64,000 bases of DNA from Mesodorylaimus sp. YZB2_4 (GCA_030248295.1 JASANH010001500.1:16903-80902), one strand, 5' to 3'. Positions 1 through 12,840 are shown, counted from the first letter of the stretch. Notes: generated by a model from the sequence alone, not told the origin. Numbers and translations are program-made.

Positions 1-198
1 GTATCTGTGTGTTAGCCTGGTGCAGATAGCAGCCAATGAGTCCGCTCAATCAAAGATTACATACGTGTTGACAAGAGCTTACCAAACCGACATGCTTGAA
101 CATTAGCAGTGATAGCGCAAGTAGGGACTCAATCACAATGTCTAGTTTAATCGTGTTGAAATGATAACACGCAGAACTGGTTGCTGCCTGACGCGGTG

Positions 199-1736
199 CT
201 AGTCGCTCTCTTCGGCAAAGCGAAGAATAGTGGGTTTTGTCACCTTGAGCAGATCATTAGTGTTGGGCTCAGCACTTGATGGATTGAAGCTTGATACGGA
301 CGAACCAACCGAGGCAGTCGACTGAGTCGAAGCGGATGACTCTGACGCACTGCTGGTCGATGAGCTGGCACTGGTAGTAGAAGAGGGCGCGGTGGTAGTA
401 GTGGTCGAAGTTGTGGTGGTCGGTGTGGTTGAGGTGGTCGTAGTGCTAGTTGATGTGGAAGTTGAAGTTGATGTCGACGTCGACGTAGAGGTCGACGTAG
501 AAGTGGAAGTCGACGTGGATGTCGATGTGGTAGTGGATGGAGTCGTGGTAGTGCTGGTACTGGAGGATGAGCTCTCCGAACTGGCCGCGCTGGAGTCGGC
601 GGTCAAGTTACCAAGAATCAATGTGCTCAAAGAAACTGTGGTGGGCCTGGTGGTAGTTTGGTCTTCCAATGTGACGTTGCCAGAGCAGTTGCTGCAGGTG
701 TATGGACACAAATCATCGCGAACCGATGCCTCGTAGCAGTACCCCGCACGGAAGTATCCTAAGCACGCTTTCTTGAACTCATCCTTATCAGGGCACCGGC
801 AGATGGTTTCTTCAGATTCTACAAAATAAAAGAGTGGTGTTCTTGGACCGACCCGCCGCATAAGTCAGCAAAGTGAATTTCTTTGGGACAACTCCTTTTT
901 AGACGAAAAGTGGACTGACTCCTAATCCACGTCATGCTAAGTAAGGGAAGTAAAGACCTGACCGGCAGTTGGCCTGGTCGTGGAACTTGTCCACCCAAAT
1001 TTTGCTGTATAGTTGTCCTAACGGATTGGCTTGTTCTGACTTTCATGCAACAGGACTTCTGCAGTAATACCCCGTCCCTTGCGGCTGCCTACCTGGCCAT
1101 GCGATATCCTTCCAGTAGGTCTTAAAATTTTGCATCACAGTGGCTCTAGAATACCAAATCTTTGTCATGACGCATTCAAGAATGACTTTAAAGAACGCAC
1201 TTACTCAAACTTTACGTCCTTATACTCCACATTTTTGGGTCCGTCTTCGAGCACCCATTTGAATCCAACTGGCTGGTCTCGTTCGTAGGCCAAGAAGTGA
1301 GTGACGGCCCCGAGTTGCGTGTCCCTGCAAGCGTAATGGGTGGCTTGCCAGTAAGATTGCTCGTCCTTCGTGAACCTCCCAATCACGGCTCCCGTTGTGG
1401 CGTTGGTGGCCTTGATCAAGAATCCTTTGACCGGAGTCCACTGACCACATAGGCCGTAGATTTCGACTGAAACAAGACATTATTGAAAGCCCACTGAGAG
1501 AACAGACTGGCCTCCGGCTCACTTGTGTAGTGATAGAATGGCTGGATGATTCCATTTCGAAGCCTCTGGTTACCCAGGAACACTCGTAATCCATATGGTG
1601 GGGGACTCGTCTGCGGGTCCCCGTGAGGCGAGCCTGGTTGAAGCCTGTCCACCGCCTCGCACGGCGCACCGTTCGGATAAGCATGAGAGACAACCAAAAG
1701 GGAGCCCAACAGACCCAAAGTGAGAGTTAGGGCCAT
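199..1736 (-). CDS. Secreted Reeler-ShKT-mucin protein (4 exons)
   Basis: Exons on the minus strand are 1736-1574, 1466-1205, 1145-1093 and 818-199. Phases match at all three junctions and give about 365 residues. The start ATG opens a signal peptide (MALTLTLGLLGSLLVVSHA). The mature protein begins YPNGAP and carries QTSPPPYGLRV and WTPVKGFLIKA, which fit a Reeler domain as found in reelin and insect 'defense proteins'; the third exon (EATVMQNFKTYW) ends that domain. The last exon holds a six-cysteine ShKT-like module (CPDKDEFKKAC...CSNC) and then about 150 residues almost entirely of Ser and Thr, likely an O-glycosylated stalk. No membrane anchor is visible. Reeler proteins are linked to innate defence and matrix, so a secreted defence or cuticle role is inferred. 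The domain combination is unusual. Fold assignment is fairly sure; function is not. Confidence 0.75.
470..545. repeat. Coding microsatellite (Ser-Thr alternation)
   Basis: Imperfect six-base repeats (GTCGAC/GTAGAA-type units) lie inside the last exon of the Reeler-ShKT gene. On the minus strand they encode a run of alternating Ser and Thr. Replication slippage here would change stalk length without shifting the frame. Confidence 0.7.
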
Positions 1737-2681
1737 ATTTGGTGCCGACCGTCTGCACTTCAAGACCACCCTTGAGGACAATAAGGCGCAGGGGAAGGTG
1801 TCTAGCCTCAGTCAAATACACCTTCTGGTTTCCGTGCAGATGAGGAATCGACGTATGGTCTGGTGCCGTGCGGAAAAGGGAGAGCGGCAGAGTGCAAATA
1901 TGGGTTACTAGAGCAGGTCGTGAACTTGTGCACATGGTCGCACCTGGGACTGGCCTCAGGAAACCCCGCGCGCAGAGTAGTAAAACCCCTGACAAAATGT
2001 CTTTTCGCACCATTACGCCGTAAAATACGCACCATTCTCTGACAAAACGATTATATACCAAAACATGGTCACGCCGAGTTTACGTCTGAGGCGTGAGGGG
2101 ACTAAGGATGAATTAAAAGTGTGTTACGATCCACAGAGCACAGTGACGTGTCCAGGATGAACAGGGAAGGTGACCATATGTGGACCGTGAGTTCCCGATC
2201 GAGCGCTCATGAGGCGGCCACTTTTTTATATTTGAATGCAGCAGTGTCAAACAGCGCATTAGGACTCCTTTGACCAAGCGAAGAAAATGGAGTCACTTTG
2301 AAAAAAGGCCGCGAGAGGTTTTCCTTTTTTACCAAATAAATTGGTGTGTACAAGTGAAAGAACACGAAAGAAATAAAGTTTTTCTGAGCAATATTCCAAG
2401 GTACATGAATACAGCGCAGAGACGCATGCGAGGCATAAATATGATTTTACATTTCATTGGAATCGATCCACAGCTTTTTGATTGCACGATCCAGTACCTG
2501 TAATTTAAACTTCCCGCTCTTTCAGATAGGAGATGCCCAACGTGTACTTAGTGTGCGGGATACTGCAGTATACACTCCGAAATCGTTTTTCGTTTTTCGG
2601 TATATTTCGTTGGCATTGCGTCGTCGTTTCATTGTTTGTCGGTGTGTTTCAGTGCTCTTTCTGTGATTCACGGTATCTATC
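1737..2681. other. Intergenic, divergent promoters
   Basis: This space lies between the divergently transcribed Reeler-ShKT gene and the MINDY gene. I see no convincing coding sequence; the open frames here lack domain similarity and overlap on both strands. It probably carries both promoters. Confidence 0.5.
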
Positions 2682-5521
2682 ATGAGCTCAGAAGCTGTTA
2701 ATCATCAAACTGGTCCCAAATTGGACAGCGGAGATGACGATTTGATCACAAAACTTGACGATGTCAAATATCAGACTAATAACGACGATTCCCCGGTCGA
2801 AAAACCAGATTTGGTTAATCACAATATTGAATCAATCGGAAATTTGGCTGACGAAATCGCCGAAAAACCTGCGGAAGAAGAGATAGTTCAAATGGGTAAA
2901 GGGGACGACGAAGAAAATAAAGAGGAGGAGGTGGCCGCGCTGGTCGTGGAACATATTCCTTCAGACGAGGTGAAGTCAGAAGCTTTGGTGACCGTCGAAC
3001 AGCCGGCTCGCGCCCTGAATGACGTGGCGCCGACTGCCGAAGGGACTAGCCCTGCGGAAGTGGTAAGCCAGAGAATTCCTGATTTTAAGTTCTTTTGGTA
3101 ATAGGCTTACCTAACTTTGTTAATTTTCGAGGGGCTACGCACAGTTTATTTCTGATGCGTTTCTTCTTACCTACTTCGTATTTAATTATTGTAGAGTCAC
3201 AAAGTCAAGTGGATACGATTTTCGAGCGGCGGTGCTGCTGGCAGCTCCATGATTCCTGTCGTGACACAAAACGTGAACGGTCCATGTCCGTTGTTGGCGT
3301 TGATAAACGTCTTATTTCTGCGAGGGCAAGCACGTTTGGAACCTGAAGTGCAGACTATTTCTTCGCAATTATTACTTGATATTTTGCACGACTGTATCGT
3401 CCGAATGACCCCGCAAGTACGCCTTCAGTTCTTGTTCATCAAAAAAATTTTTAGGCGGGTTTTAGTCCCTTACTCCCTTGGCTATTTCCCGCGTGACGGC
3501 CAACCTGTTCTCGCCTGTAACCAGTCAGCAGTCATGATACGATTAGCGTATCTGTGGCGCCTCCCCTTTGACGTCTCCTATCCGACCACCCTGCACCAAT
3601 ATCAGCTCCCACGGAGGGAGGGACCTTTTCACCTGCGGTTCGAGAACCAGTTTTCGGATTCTGTACTTGCCCTCCTATTGACGGTACTGGGTGAATCACC
3701 CAGAGCAGCTCTATCCCGGGAACCCTGCCTACCGCCAGTTTGCCTTTTCAGGAACTGACGGCTCATCAAGCTGATTACCAGCGCAATGTTGACGATGCCT
3801 TAGCTTCGTTGCCAAAGCTGCTAACGGGAATCGATGTCAACGTGCGCTTTACGGGTGTTGATCAATTCGAATACACTCCCGATTGTCTGGTCTTCGATTT
3901 GGTGAACATACCTCTTTACCATGGCTGGTTGGTCGAGCCCGAGCACGGTCCCATCGCCGACGCTGTTGGCCAATACAGCTACAATCAACTGATCGAATAT
4001 ATCATCGAAGCAAAGAGTTCTAACGATCATGACAAAGTGGTGGCAGGTATTGTTTGCCTTATCGAGGTCTGTTTTTCACACCGTGTGTGTTCTGAAAGGG
4101 AAATTTTTACTTTTCAGCCACGTTAGCGTTAGAATTTCTGGAATCCACTGCGACTCAATTGACCTATCGTGGTTTATGCGAGCTGAATGCGCATTTGAAG
4201 GACGGAGCATTGTGCGTTTTCTTTCGTAATAATCACTTTTCGACGATGGTGAAACATAACGTGAGTGATTTTCCTTCAGGAGAGGTCCCTTTACGGTCCT
4301 GGTGCAACATCGGCGATAGGCCAGCATCAGCCATCCGAGGGGTAGATTGACTAGATCAGATCAGCAATTTAAGCTGATGCGCGAAATCTGCCGGGAAATC
4401 GTTGCTTACTGAACAATCCCCCGTTCGAATCTGTATAAAATCCTGCTTCAGGCGGCGGTCACCTCCTGTGTCCTGTTTGGAGAATCTTGATGAATTTACT
4501 GTTTGGGAATCCGTCGTAACCCCAGTCAGTGGCAGCAGGAACCAGAACATTTTCAGGACGGTCGTTCCAGCCTCATGTTCTGAGACTGACTTGCTCCTGG
4601 TGGAAAACTCCAGTCATGCCTTCCTTGCTTTTCGTCTTGGTCCTTTCACGTTTTGTCACTCGTTTCAGAACGAGCTCTTCTGTTTGGTGACGGATCAAGG
4701 TTTCTTAAATAAATCTCGCATCGTTTGGGAATCGCTGAATTGTGTGGACGGCGACAGCCAGTTCGTGGATATGGAATTCCATGCGGTGCCTCCGGAGCCA
4801 GCGCCCGTGCCTACTGTCGAAAACGCTGCTCCATTACCAGCTGACGCCTCTCCCCAAGAACAGTTGGACCACGAGTAAGTCTTGAGGATTCGATAGGATC
4901 AGTGCTCCGAAATTTGGGTGGGTTATAAATCCGCAAGTTGAATGAAGTATTCTTCAGTGAAAATCTTATTTCCTCTTTAGCCTGATGATCGCCTTAAGTT
5001 TGGAAGAGCAAGAACAAGCTGCGATCGAAGCAGCCGAAGCTCCCGATACGGCTATGCGAGCAGCAAATATTGAAGAGCGCGATCGATTATTGGCACTAAA
5101 ATTGCAAGAAGAGGAAAATAAACTGGCCGCTCAAGAACAACGTCAAGGAACGCCAACTGGCGAATCGTCATCGTCGAGTCCGAACCAAAGGTATTCTCCC
5201 GATTCAGCAACAGCGTCGGCAGCTCGTCGTTCTTCGAGCGGAAAGAAAGACAAGGTAAATGAAAATATGGGGAGTAAGGACGAATCGGATTGTGTTGAGC
5301 AATCGAGTGACGTGGGTGTCGGGCGTGGTGTACAGGGCCCTTCGGAATACCCTCTGATCGTCCGCGGGTTGCCGGCTTATGTTGGCAGGGGAAGGGGAAG
5401 GCCTGCGGTCGGTGTTAGGATGGTGCTGGGAAGAGGTGAGCATCTTTCGATGAACATGGGTTATTGCGCGTCGATGCGCTCTTTCGGCCACGGCCGTTCG
5501 ATTAATTTCCAGAAATACTGA
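2682..5521 (+). CDS. MINDY-family (FAM63) deubiquitinase, 6 exons
   Basis: Exons are 2682-3062, 3195-3416, 3752-4046, 4118-4260, 4669-4874 and 4981-5521, in phase, about 595 residues. MINDY-1/2 enzymes are cysteine proteases that trim Lys48-linked ubiquitin chains. The catalytic block VTQNVNGPCPLLALINVLFL has Gln152 and Cys158, the six-residue spacing of the family. The catalytic His (about 258) lies in VNIPLYHGWLVEP. FFRNNHFSTMVKH and LFCLVTDQGFL are further family blocks. The last exon carries a MIU-like ubiquitin-binding helix (LMIALSLEEQEQAAIEAAE), then a Ser-rich and Gly/Arg-rich tail. The first about 125 residues are acidic and disordered. A possible donor inside exon 6 (after GKKDK, GTAAAT) could give a different C-terminus. 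The family call is secure. Confidence 0.93.
3430..3560. repeat. Interspersed repeat copy in MINDY intron 2
   Basis: The stretch ending CAGCAGTCATGATACGATTAG resembles 37560-37680 (CAGCAGTCATGATATGATAAG), and more weakly 35830-35895, both in ASH1 introns. Similarity includes an upstream A/T run and a GGCTATTTCCCG-like segment. The family is unknown and no open frame is shared. Confidence 0.5.
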
Positions 5522-6510
5522 AATGGATTGTGCTCAAAATTGCTCAATTTTGCGTGGGATTTTCTTTGTGTTGAGAGTTTCCTTTTTTATGGAGTGTAAT
5601 TTCGTTCTTAGAAACCACAATTAGGGTGGTTTAGTGTTCAGTTTGATTTTAATGTTTTCAGTTCGCTAAGTTTTTCGAATGAAATCGGCGATACGATCTC
5701 GAAAAGCAAAGGTTTTAATTTTTTTCTGAGGGGTCGTGATGGTCTATATTTTAGTTTCTGTGGCGAACATATGTATTGAATGGATTTCTTTTTAATTTCT
5801 TTTGTTAGGTAAACTTTAGTATTGATTCTGGAAGTGTAATAAAGTGATTGATGCGATGGCGGGAGCGATATTCCATTACTTTTTATACTTTGGGTTTTCA
5901 GACTCATTGTTGACTTTTTATCTTCGCGGCGTGCATAGGAGTTTGCAGATGGTGGTAGAGAGGGATTTGGAAACATCAATTTGATGATCGATTAATTTCT
6001 GATTTATCTATTAGTGACTTGTCTTTAGCGGGTCAGATACGGGGGGGGGGGGGTATCAGAGTCCGTGATTGGTTTCTAATGCTACTTTTTGCTTTTAGTG
6101 TTGCATGATGTGAAGCCATCGAATATTCACCAATCGTCACATTCTTCAGCGACAATATCTGGTATTTTGTGTATATTTTGAGAAGATAGCGAGGCTTTTG
6201 GAGACGAGTAGATCATGCTTTATGTACTCAATGGTCATGCGGTTATGCATTCTCAGAGCCTTCATGGTGGAACTGTTAGGCGCTGTAATTTTCTAAGCTT
6301 CCCTGTTTTCCTTGGCTTACGAATTAAGTGCGTTCTTTTTTATAATTTTTCTATTTTAGTAGACTTTGACTTTTGATAATAATGCGGAGTACTGGGAGTT
6401 CTAAGTCAGTTTGTGGTACTGGACCGTGGACGTACAGTATGTTATTGAAATGCCAGAGTATTTGAGTGTTTTTGATGACATAAAGCGAGTTTCTATGTAC
6501 AACAGTCTCT
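5522..6510. other. MINDY 3' flank, T-rich, with a G tract
   Basis: A T-rich stretch follows the MINDY stop and is a likely 3' UTR and downstream spacer, with candidate AATAAA-like sites such as the one near 5838. A run of about 12 G lies at 6041-6053. I see no gene. Confidence 0.5.
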
Positions 6511-6529
6511 ATGTTCCTATGTATGGCAG

Positions 6530-6870
6530 ATTGGGTGGGCGGCTGCGGTGATCCAGCGGCTCGGCGTTCGTCTACCGTATCGGTTGGTGGACTCGTACTA
6601 GGTTCAATCCCCGGTGATGGAGGTCGGTTTGTGAACCATAAACCACAGACCGTGGGTGGCTCACCCAGTCCCGTCGAGGTGCTCCAAAAGGAGACGGAAG
6701 CCGAACGAGGGGCAGTCTCCCCTGTCAAAACACCGAGAGGGGTCACATCCCGCCCGCCGTCCGAGGAAGTCAGTTTGCAGCGCAGAGGGATGCTGCTGTG
6801 TGTCCTGGTCTCCACGCACTCGAGCTTGTGACATAAGCTCTGACTGTTGTTCGGCTTCAGGCAAAACAGG
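6530..6870 (+). repeat. Probable tRNA-derived SINE
   Basis: A Pol III-like pair is visible: an A-box-like TGATCCAGCGG near 6550 and a B-box GGTTCAATCCC near 6602, spaced as in a tRNA head. About 250 bp of non-tRNA body follow, ending in a C/A-rich tail near 6875-6895. The head does not fold into a complete tRNA by eye, so I call a SINE rather than a tRNA gene. No second copy was found in the window. Confidence 0.4.
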
Positions 6871-7036
6871 CTAAGCCCCCCCCTCCCCCCAAAACCTGCG
6901 GGTGGTATGGCTGTATGGGATGCAGCAGGGAGCAGAGATACGTGCCGCATGGGTGCGTGCCAACAAGTAGAGTGCGTATAGATAGCATATCCAGAGTTCA
7001 CGCACACAGGATGGACACAGAACACGTTGCATAGTC

Positions 7037-7839
7037 CTAGGCACAAATCCACGTACAGGATGGCGCGACCTTGACTGTGCGAGGGGGATGTATGGAAGTG
7101 TGAGGGGTGGTTGTGGATGGATAGGTGCCACCGTTGGGCAATATGGTGGCCGGTGCTGGTGCGTTGTTGGTATCGGGGGCTGACGGCGCTTGGCTTAGCA
7201 AATTGAGCAGGGTGTAGCCGCGGTGGGCGTGGTAATCGAAGCTGGTCTGGTTGCGGGCATCGTTATCAGCCAAGGCCCACAGGATGTAGAGTGGAGCGTC
7301 CTATAAGCAGGGAGGTGCTGGTATGAGGGTAAAGGGGCATGATGGAATGGTCTTACCGAGATGACAGTGTCGTACGAGTCGCCCGTGTCTAAGCGACGTC
7401 TGATGGCCAATGTTGTGTGCGTACTGTTTTCACTGCCCGCCAACACTTGGTAGTTCTAGTGATCATCCAGGTGAGGTTGCATTTCCCCAACGCCGTGCGT
7501 GTCCTCAAATACAGTAAAAGGCGTGAGTCGTGTTATGAAGAACCGAGCTGTATCATTGGTTGGAAGACCCTGTACTGCCGTATGACCATGGGTATCACTC
7601 ACTATGCAGTAAGTAGCACCATCCTTGACACCGGCCACAACCATGCACGCGTCTTCCATCAATGGCTTCTCATTGACTCCTAGTCCCACCAAACCGATCG
7701 TCCGGGCGGTCACGTAGAAAGTCACATATTCGCCATCGATGGTCCAATCGAAATCGAATAGTCTGTGCAATAATTCACTCCCTGATTGTGCAAATTGGAG
7801 AAAACAGACGATGGAGAGGAGAGCACGGTGCAGCGACAT
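7037..7839 (-). pseudogene. DOMON-domain secreted protein with in-frame TAG
   Basis: The minus-strand start at 7839 opens a signal peptide (MSLHRALLSIVCFLQFAQSGS). A DOMON domain follows: FDFDWTIDGEYVTFYVTA, then GLGVNEKPLMEDACMVVAG, RRRLDTGDSYDTVIS and, after a 56-bp intron (7356-7301), LYILWALADNDARN and HAHRGYTLLNLL. DOMON domains bind haem or sugars and occur in DBH-like and ferric-reductase-like proteins. A TAG at 7458-7456 interrupts the domain in frame, just before NYQVLAGSEN. The position is usually Gln in the family (D..QDY), so one C-to-T change explains it. The frame stays open on both sides. It may be a young pseudogene, a null allele or a sequencing error; readthrough is possible but unsupported. 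The tail is Pro/Thr-rich. Confidence 0.7.
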
Positions 7840-9941
7840 GGCGGCTGGCCTTGGAGTACAGATAATCTGGATGAGGCACTATTGGCAAACGTGCTGGGTG
7901 TATTCGTCGGACCGGTTTGCCAATAGCGTGCCCAGTGCGCCATGTAAGGAGTCAGATCTGTCTGACGAAATTACATCTGCTGGTGTTCTACTCGACAGAT
8001 ATTTAGGCGGGTCAAGGAAGTTTACTGGATTGAAAGTTAGTAACATCGTGACGATTTTGGCATCCCGCCCGAAACCTAACGGATCTTATTTATCTCGGAG
8101 AAATAGGCTGCCAGCGGGGATCATTTTCACTGTTGTATGACCCGACATGCTCTAGCACAGCAAGAGACACAGATTGTGCTTTTCCGTGTGCTGAGACAGT
8201 ATAGCGATGCATGCACATCTCCTTCTGTGTGCTACAGTATCTGACCTTGAGGCGGAAGCCACATTTGTGTGCCAAAAAACGCCAAAAGTGTAAGAGAGCT
8301 CCCTTTTGATGCGAAATGTCAACAAGACACTCTGGTGAGGAAGGTGTGTACTGTACAGTACTTGGATCACAAAGGTAACATGCAAGTCGATTTTTCGAGT
8401 CACAGCGCTAATGCTACTTTTCGACAAACAAGTATTACGACACAGTACATCGCAGTGGAAAAAAGTTAGATTTGAAGCAAAGACTTGGGGTTTATTATAT
8501 TTTATTAACACTACAATGTTTATGCAACGGGATAACCATTCGGTTTTTTAATGCGGTATTTATGGAGTAAGATTGGTAGGCAGGTGTATTTTAGAATGAT
8601 CCCCCTCTACTCGGTAACCTACTCAATGTAGGGTAGCGTGACTCCTCGGTGGCAGTAGGTGCGAGGACCCTAGAATTTCGAATGGTCCGACCCGAAGATG
8701 TACTGCCCTTAAAAGCGAGGGGGATACAAGTAAGGATGTTCTGGACGTAAAAACAATGCTATTCTCTTGAGGAACAAAATCACTTCTGCTAAATATGCGA
8801 ATACGTCGAACGCCGCTGGCATTAGTCGGTCAACCGTCCTCGCGATGTAACCATAACTGCTCTGGCTTTTCGGAAAGTTTTTCGTCTGATAAAGACTTTT
8901 TTAGGAAAAAGAATTCATACAGTTGTAAAATACTCGCAAACTGTATACTGTACGTGTAAGACCGCGCGATGTAATTACTGAAGGAGGCAGTGAGCCGCTG
9001 TGCTTCCACATCATGGCAGTTCTGATGACGGCTAGCTACAGGTGCTCTTGAAGATCAGAGTGTTCGGCACATTCGCACTTGTTCCACCTGAGCACCCAGA
9101 TTAGGTGTGCTTCCAACTGTGATAGGCACGGATATATGCGTCTATCAGTGCACTGGTTCAGAGAACTGGTCTTCCTCCCTTGGGTCAGAGCCAGGCACGA
9201 GGCCGAAATACCCGGGTCACAATCTCCTTCATAGCCGACACGTGCGGCCCCTTGAATCGTAAGAAACGGCCCTCGTGTGCGGTGGCTAGCGAAATAACCC
9301 ATACACGAGGTGGCGTGGACTGCTGGGCTCGTTCCTGTGACTTATTCCTTCCACCAGGTGGTCCTTAGTGTCCCCTCAGATAGGCCAAGGATCTCACGAC
9401 GGAGAATGTCGTCAGCTAGCTTCAGTGCATCCCGGGTCGTCGCACATGGTAGCCTTACCTCACGATATAATTTATTTTAATATCCAACTGCCTCAACAAT
9501 AACGTATATAGGTGGCTTCGCTATAAATCACTAATCAGAGCGAAGTTGTGAATAAGATAGAAGAAGGTCGGTCAGTCTCTCTTTCCGAACCTCAAAAAGA
9601 TCTGACGAGCAGCTCCGTCGATCAACTGTGCGAGGCTAACGCGAGTAGACCAACGACCCCTGAGAACCTGGTCCATCCAATGTGTCTACCGGTTTTTTAA
9701 TAGTGCTTTGTCTGCCGCAATAGTTGTTTTTGATCAAGCAATGCTGCGTCTGATGCGTCCGACGCGAAAATCGAGCCCAGTCTAAAAGATTAATTAGATT
9801 TAAGACTAAAAGACTCATTAGACATTTTGGTTTTCAGCTCAACGTCTCGGCTCACGTCAGTTTGAAAATCGGTTGTCTCAGTCAGTTATTGACATTCGAA
9901 GGGACCACCGCGTCCCCAAATCCAAACGACCGCTCAAAACG
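7840..9941. other. Intergenic, no gene seen
   Basis: This lies between the DOMON gene and the first DEG/ENaC gene. Scattered short open frames have no recognisable domains. From about 9400 on, patches resemble the sequence upstream of the second DEG/ENaC gene (for example CAGCTAGCT near 9413 and 19484, and ACGATATAAT near 9461), so the duplicated unit starts about here. Confidence 0.45.
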
Positions 9942-12243
9942 ATGGCGAACCAGTCCACACCATCAGCGACTGGAGGCCCTGGGCACGACGAATCAAATCA
10001 AGGTCGTCCCTTCGATGTGTTTGTTGAAAATGTCAGCATTGCGGGTTTACAAGAAGCTTTCGGCAAACGATCACAACGGTTTGATAAGTATCTGTTCCGA
10101 CTGGCACTTTTGCTAGCCATCTTCGGCATTGTCCATCAGTCTTACACCATCATCCAGAGTTACCATCAAAACGAGGCTGGAGTGTTTCACGACTTTGAGC
10201 TCTTTGGCCAAAAGCCGCCGTTCCCCAACGTGACCATATGCGGACCAGAAATTATCAAATCCAGTGTTCTCAAACAGTTGATTCTGGAGAATGAAAACGG
10301 CAGAAACCTGTTTCGTGATCAGGCTAGATTGGATCGAGCGGTGAAAAGGCTGAAAACACAATTCTCCTATACGCTCAGGGGTAATTCTTTCACACGGTCT
10401 GATATAAACATCGCCCGACTGGCAGACACCAGGAAAGGACGGGAGAAGGGGATACTCGAGAGTTTTAAGATGTTGTATCCGACCTGCGCAGAGATGTTCT
10501 CCGCGTGCAAATATGATTTCGAAGAATTCGATTGCTGCGACGTGGCGGAATTGCTGTTGTTCGATGAAAGGATATGTTATCAGTTTGGGGTAAGTAATCA
10601 AGATAATGGTGCAGCACTGAGACTTTGAAGTGCTGGTAGGCTTCCATACAAGTGCTATATATGCACATTGTATGTGTGGTGTATCACTCCCCTTCCGTCT
10701 GTCTCACTGCACCACAGACAATACGGTATGATTTAGCTGGAAAAAATGCAGTCTTCATCAGCTGGCGCCTCTAAGGCGGACGACCCTGTCCATATGGACC
10801 AAAGTGGATTCTCGGTCCGGGCGCATATCGATTGGCAGGACGTCATATATTGGGACGAGGTGGCCATCGATGGCTTCAACATATTTGTTGGCGCCCTCCC
10901 GTCGCCCTGGTCGAATCCCCTGGCCATCCCGTCAGATATGGACGCTCTGATCGTGCTCTCTCCTCCCCAGAGACTGACCGAACTAGCCGACTGTCTCTCG
11001 CCAGAAGCAAACCTCCCCAGCTTCAAGTTTGCCAGCTATTACGACCCGTACGGAGTGGGGTGCATATGCGACAGTTTGACGCACAGTCTTGAGAAGAGAT
11101 ATGGCTGTGCCCTGCCTGGATTGAGTTATCAACCCAACAATGACACTGCACTGTGCACGGTAGAACAGCTCATCGGGCTGCGAATGATAATCAACGGAGA
11201 GATATTCAATGAGGACGCAGAGATGGCTCTGCTTTCTTATCCATCAGAAACTTCGCTGGTACGTACGTTCGCACGCGATAAGAAGGGGAGCCATCGGCAT
11301 AAGCTAGGTAGGACTGGGACCCACTCATGCGGAGATGGTAGGCCAGCCTGCCCCATTTAAATTAGAAGTACCTAGCTTCCAAGTTCGCATTACATTTGCC
11401 CCATGGTAAAATTTGAAGCTGCGCCGACGTGTCACCTCGAGTTTGAAGTGTGATCGTCAGCCTTGCTGTGTCCTCACAGTAACGAGTGGCTGGCGCGCCC
11501 CTGCACTTGCACGCTCGTAACGCACGCACTCCCCTGCACTCGCGGCAAATTTGTGCTCATACGCTTGGTAGCGAGCGTCGTCGAAGGTTCGCTCTTCGGC
11601 AACGGAGGTCGGTGTAAAGCATGAACCTTCGCTAACCTTGCACCTTGCGCTAACCAGCGGTTGGCTAAAAGCATTACTAATCGCGTCTTGGTGAAACAGT
11701 CCCCAGGAAAGGACGCAGGAAGGGATATTCGAGAGTTAGATACTACATCCCCATTATCGGAAGGGGGCAAAGTCCACCCGCCCGGGAAAACTGGTGTCCT
11801 GCCCAGGGTGCCTTCAGTTGGGTCGGTTAAGATGATACATACAGCACAGCCGATGAACCTACGGTACATTATAGCGCGATACTGGTCAACTGGCATTCAG
11901 CAAGTGCCCTCCACTCTGCACCCGTTACATCTACGACATCATTTCCGCCAGCTATGCGTCCATACACGACAGAAAGTCGAGCAGTACTTGGGGCTCGTCG
12001 TACCAGCCGGCATCCTGGAGTCACATCAGAATCTTCTTTCCGACGACAGGGTACCGCGTACATTCTGAGAAGCCAGCCAATCCAGTGTACATGGCAATGT
12101 GCGAGGTAGGGGGTGTACTAGGCGTGTATGCAGGACTGTCCATGGTGGCATTGTGGGAAGTATTGGCCTATGGTATTTTGGTTTGTGCTAACTGTAAAAG
12201 GAGGCGGGTTTGTGTGGGCAACATAGCTATTGCCCCAGGCTAA
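9942..12243 (+). CDS. DEG/ENaC (amiloride-sensitive) sodium channel, copy 1
   Basis: Exons are 9942-10589, 10737-11258 and 11875-12243, all phase 0, giving 512 residues, normal for the family. DEG/ENaC subunits form trimeric cation channels gated by peptides, protons or force. Seen: the N-terminal motif FVENVSIAGLQEAF; TM1 LFRLALLLAIFGIVHQSY; FPNVTICGPEI at the start of the extracellular domain; cysteine-rich stretches (CDSLTHSLEKRYGC, KCPPLCTRYIYD); and TM2 GGVLGVYAGLSMVALWE, matching the family's G.S...E pore helix, then a short basic tail. I chose the ATG at 9942 because the second gene shares it; an upstream in-frame ATG at 9873 is not conserved there. Introns are 147 and 616 bp. Confidence 0.9.
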
Positions 12244-12840
12244 TGCGTTTGCTTTTATATGAGTAAAACACGATTACTTGCAGTAGTACCCTAAGAAATA
12301 TGATGCGTTGTGCTGTTGCGTATCGTACACCGTAAGCACATCTTTAGAGTATTTCTAGATTTTTGTGCTTAATAATTTACGTACTCTAAAGAAATTGCTT
12401 GAGTGCTTGCTGAATGAGCTTTGAGTTCAAAGTGGCAAAAAACTTAGAAAAAAGTCCTGAGGCATGGAAATCTGATAGTTAAGCCTAAACTATAGTTCAA
12501 TGCGATGCGTCAAATAATCGTGCGATGGGACACTTTCGGGTCAACTGACAATGTAAGAGGTGCCTAAATCGTCGCATCGCAAGCTTATTCGAAATCATCG
12601 CCATCAAAAATTCAAAAACTTACCGCGGTCGACCGTGGGCCGCTACCCCTCTGTCGCGGATTGGAGAGCAACCGCGAGTGATGTAAAGAAGGACGATAGA
12701 TGACACTTTACACCCGCTAGGCCGGTTATCATGTTAGGACGTAAGAACGAGGTTTTTCGCTTTACTGTCATAGTGTGCGGTCGGTTCGAAAGAATTCTAT
12801 TTATATAAACGCTACCTCCCCAACCCCCCCCCCCCCACCG

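Noticed and set aside
392-736. Plus-strand open frame very rich in Val
   Set aside because: It is the antisense reading of the Ser/Thr stretch of the Reeler-ShKT gene; no start context or domain.
9873-9941. Longer N-terminus for DEG/ENaC copy 1
   Set aside because: The upstream ATG is not conserved in copy 2, where alignment begins after it.
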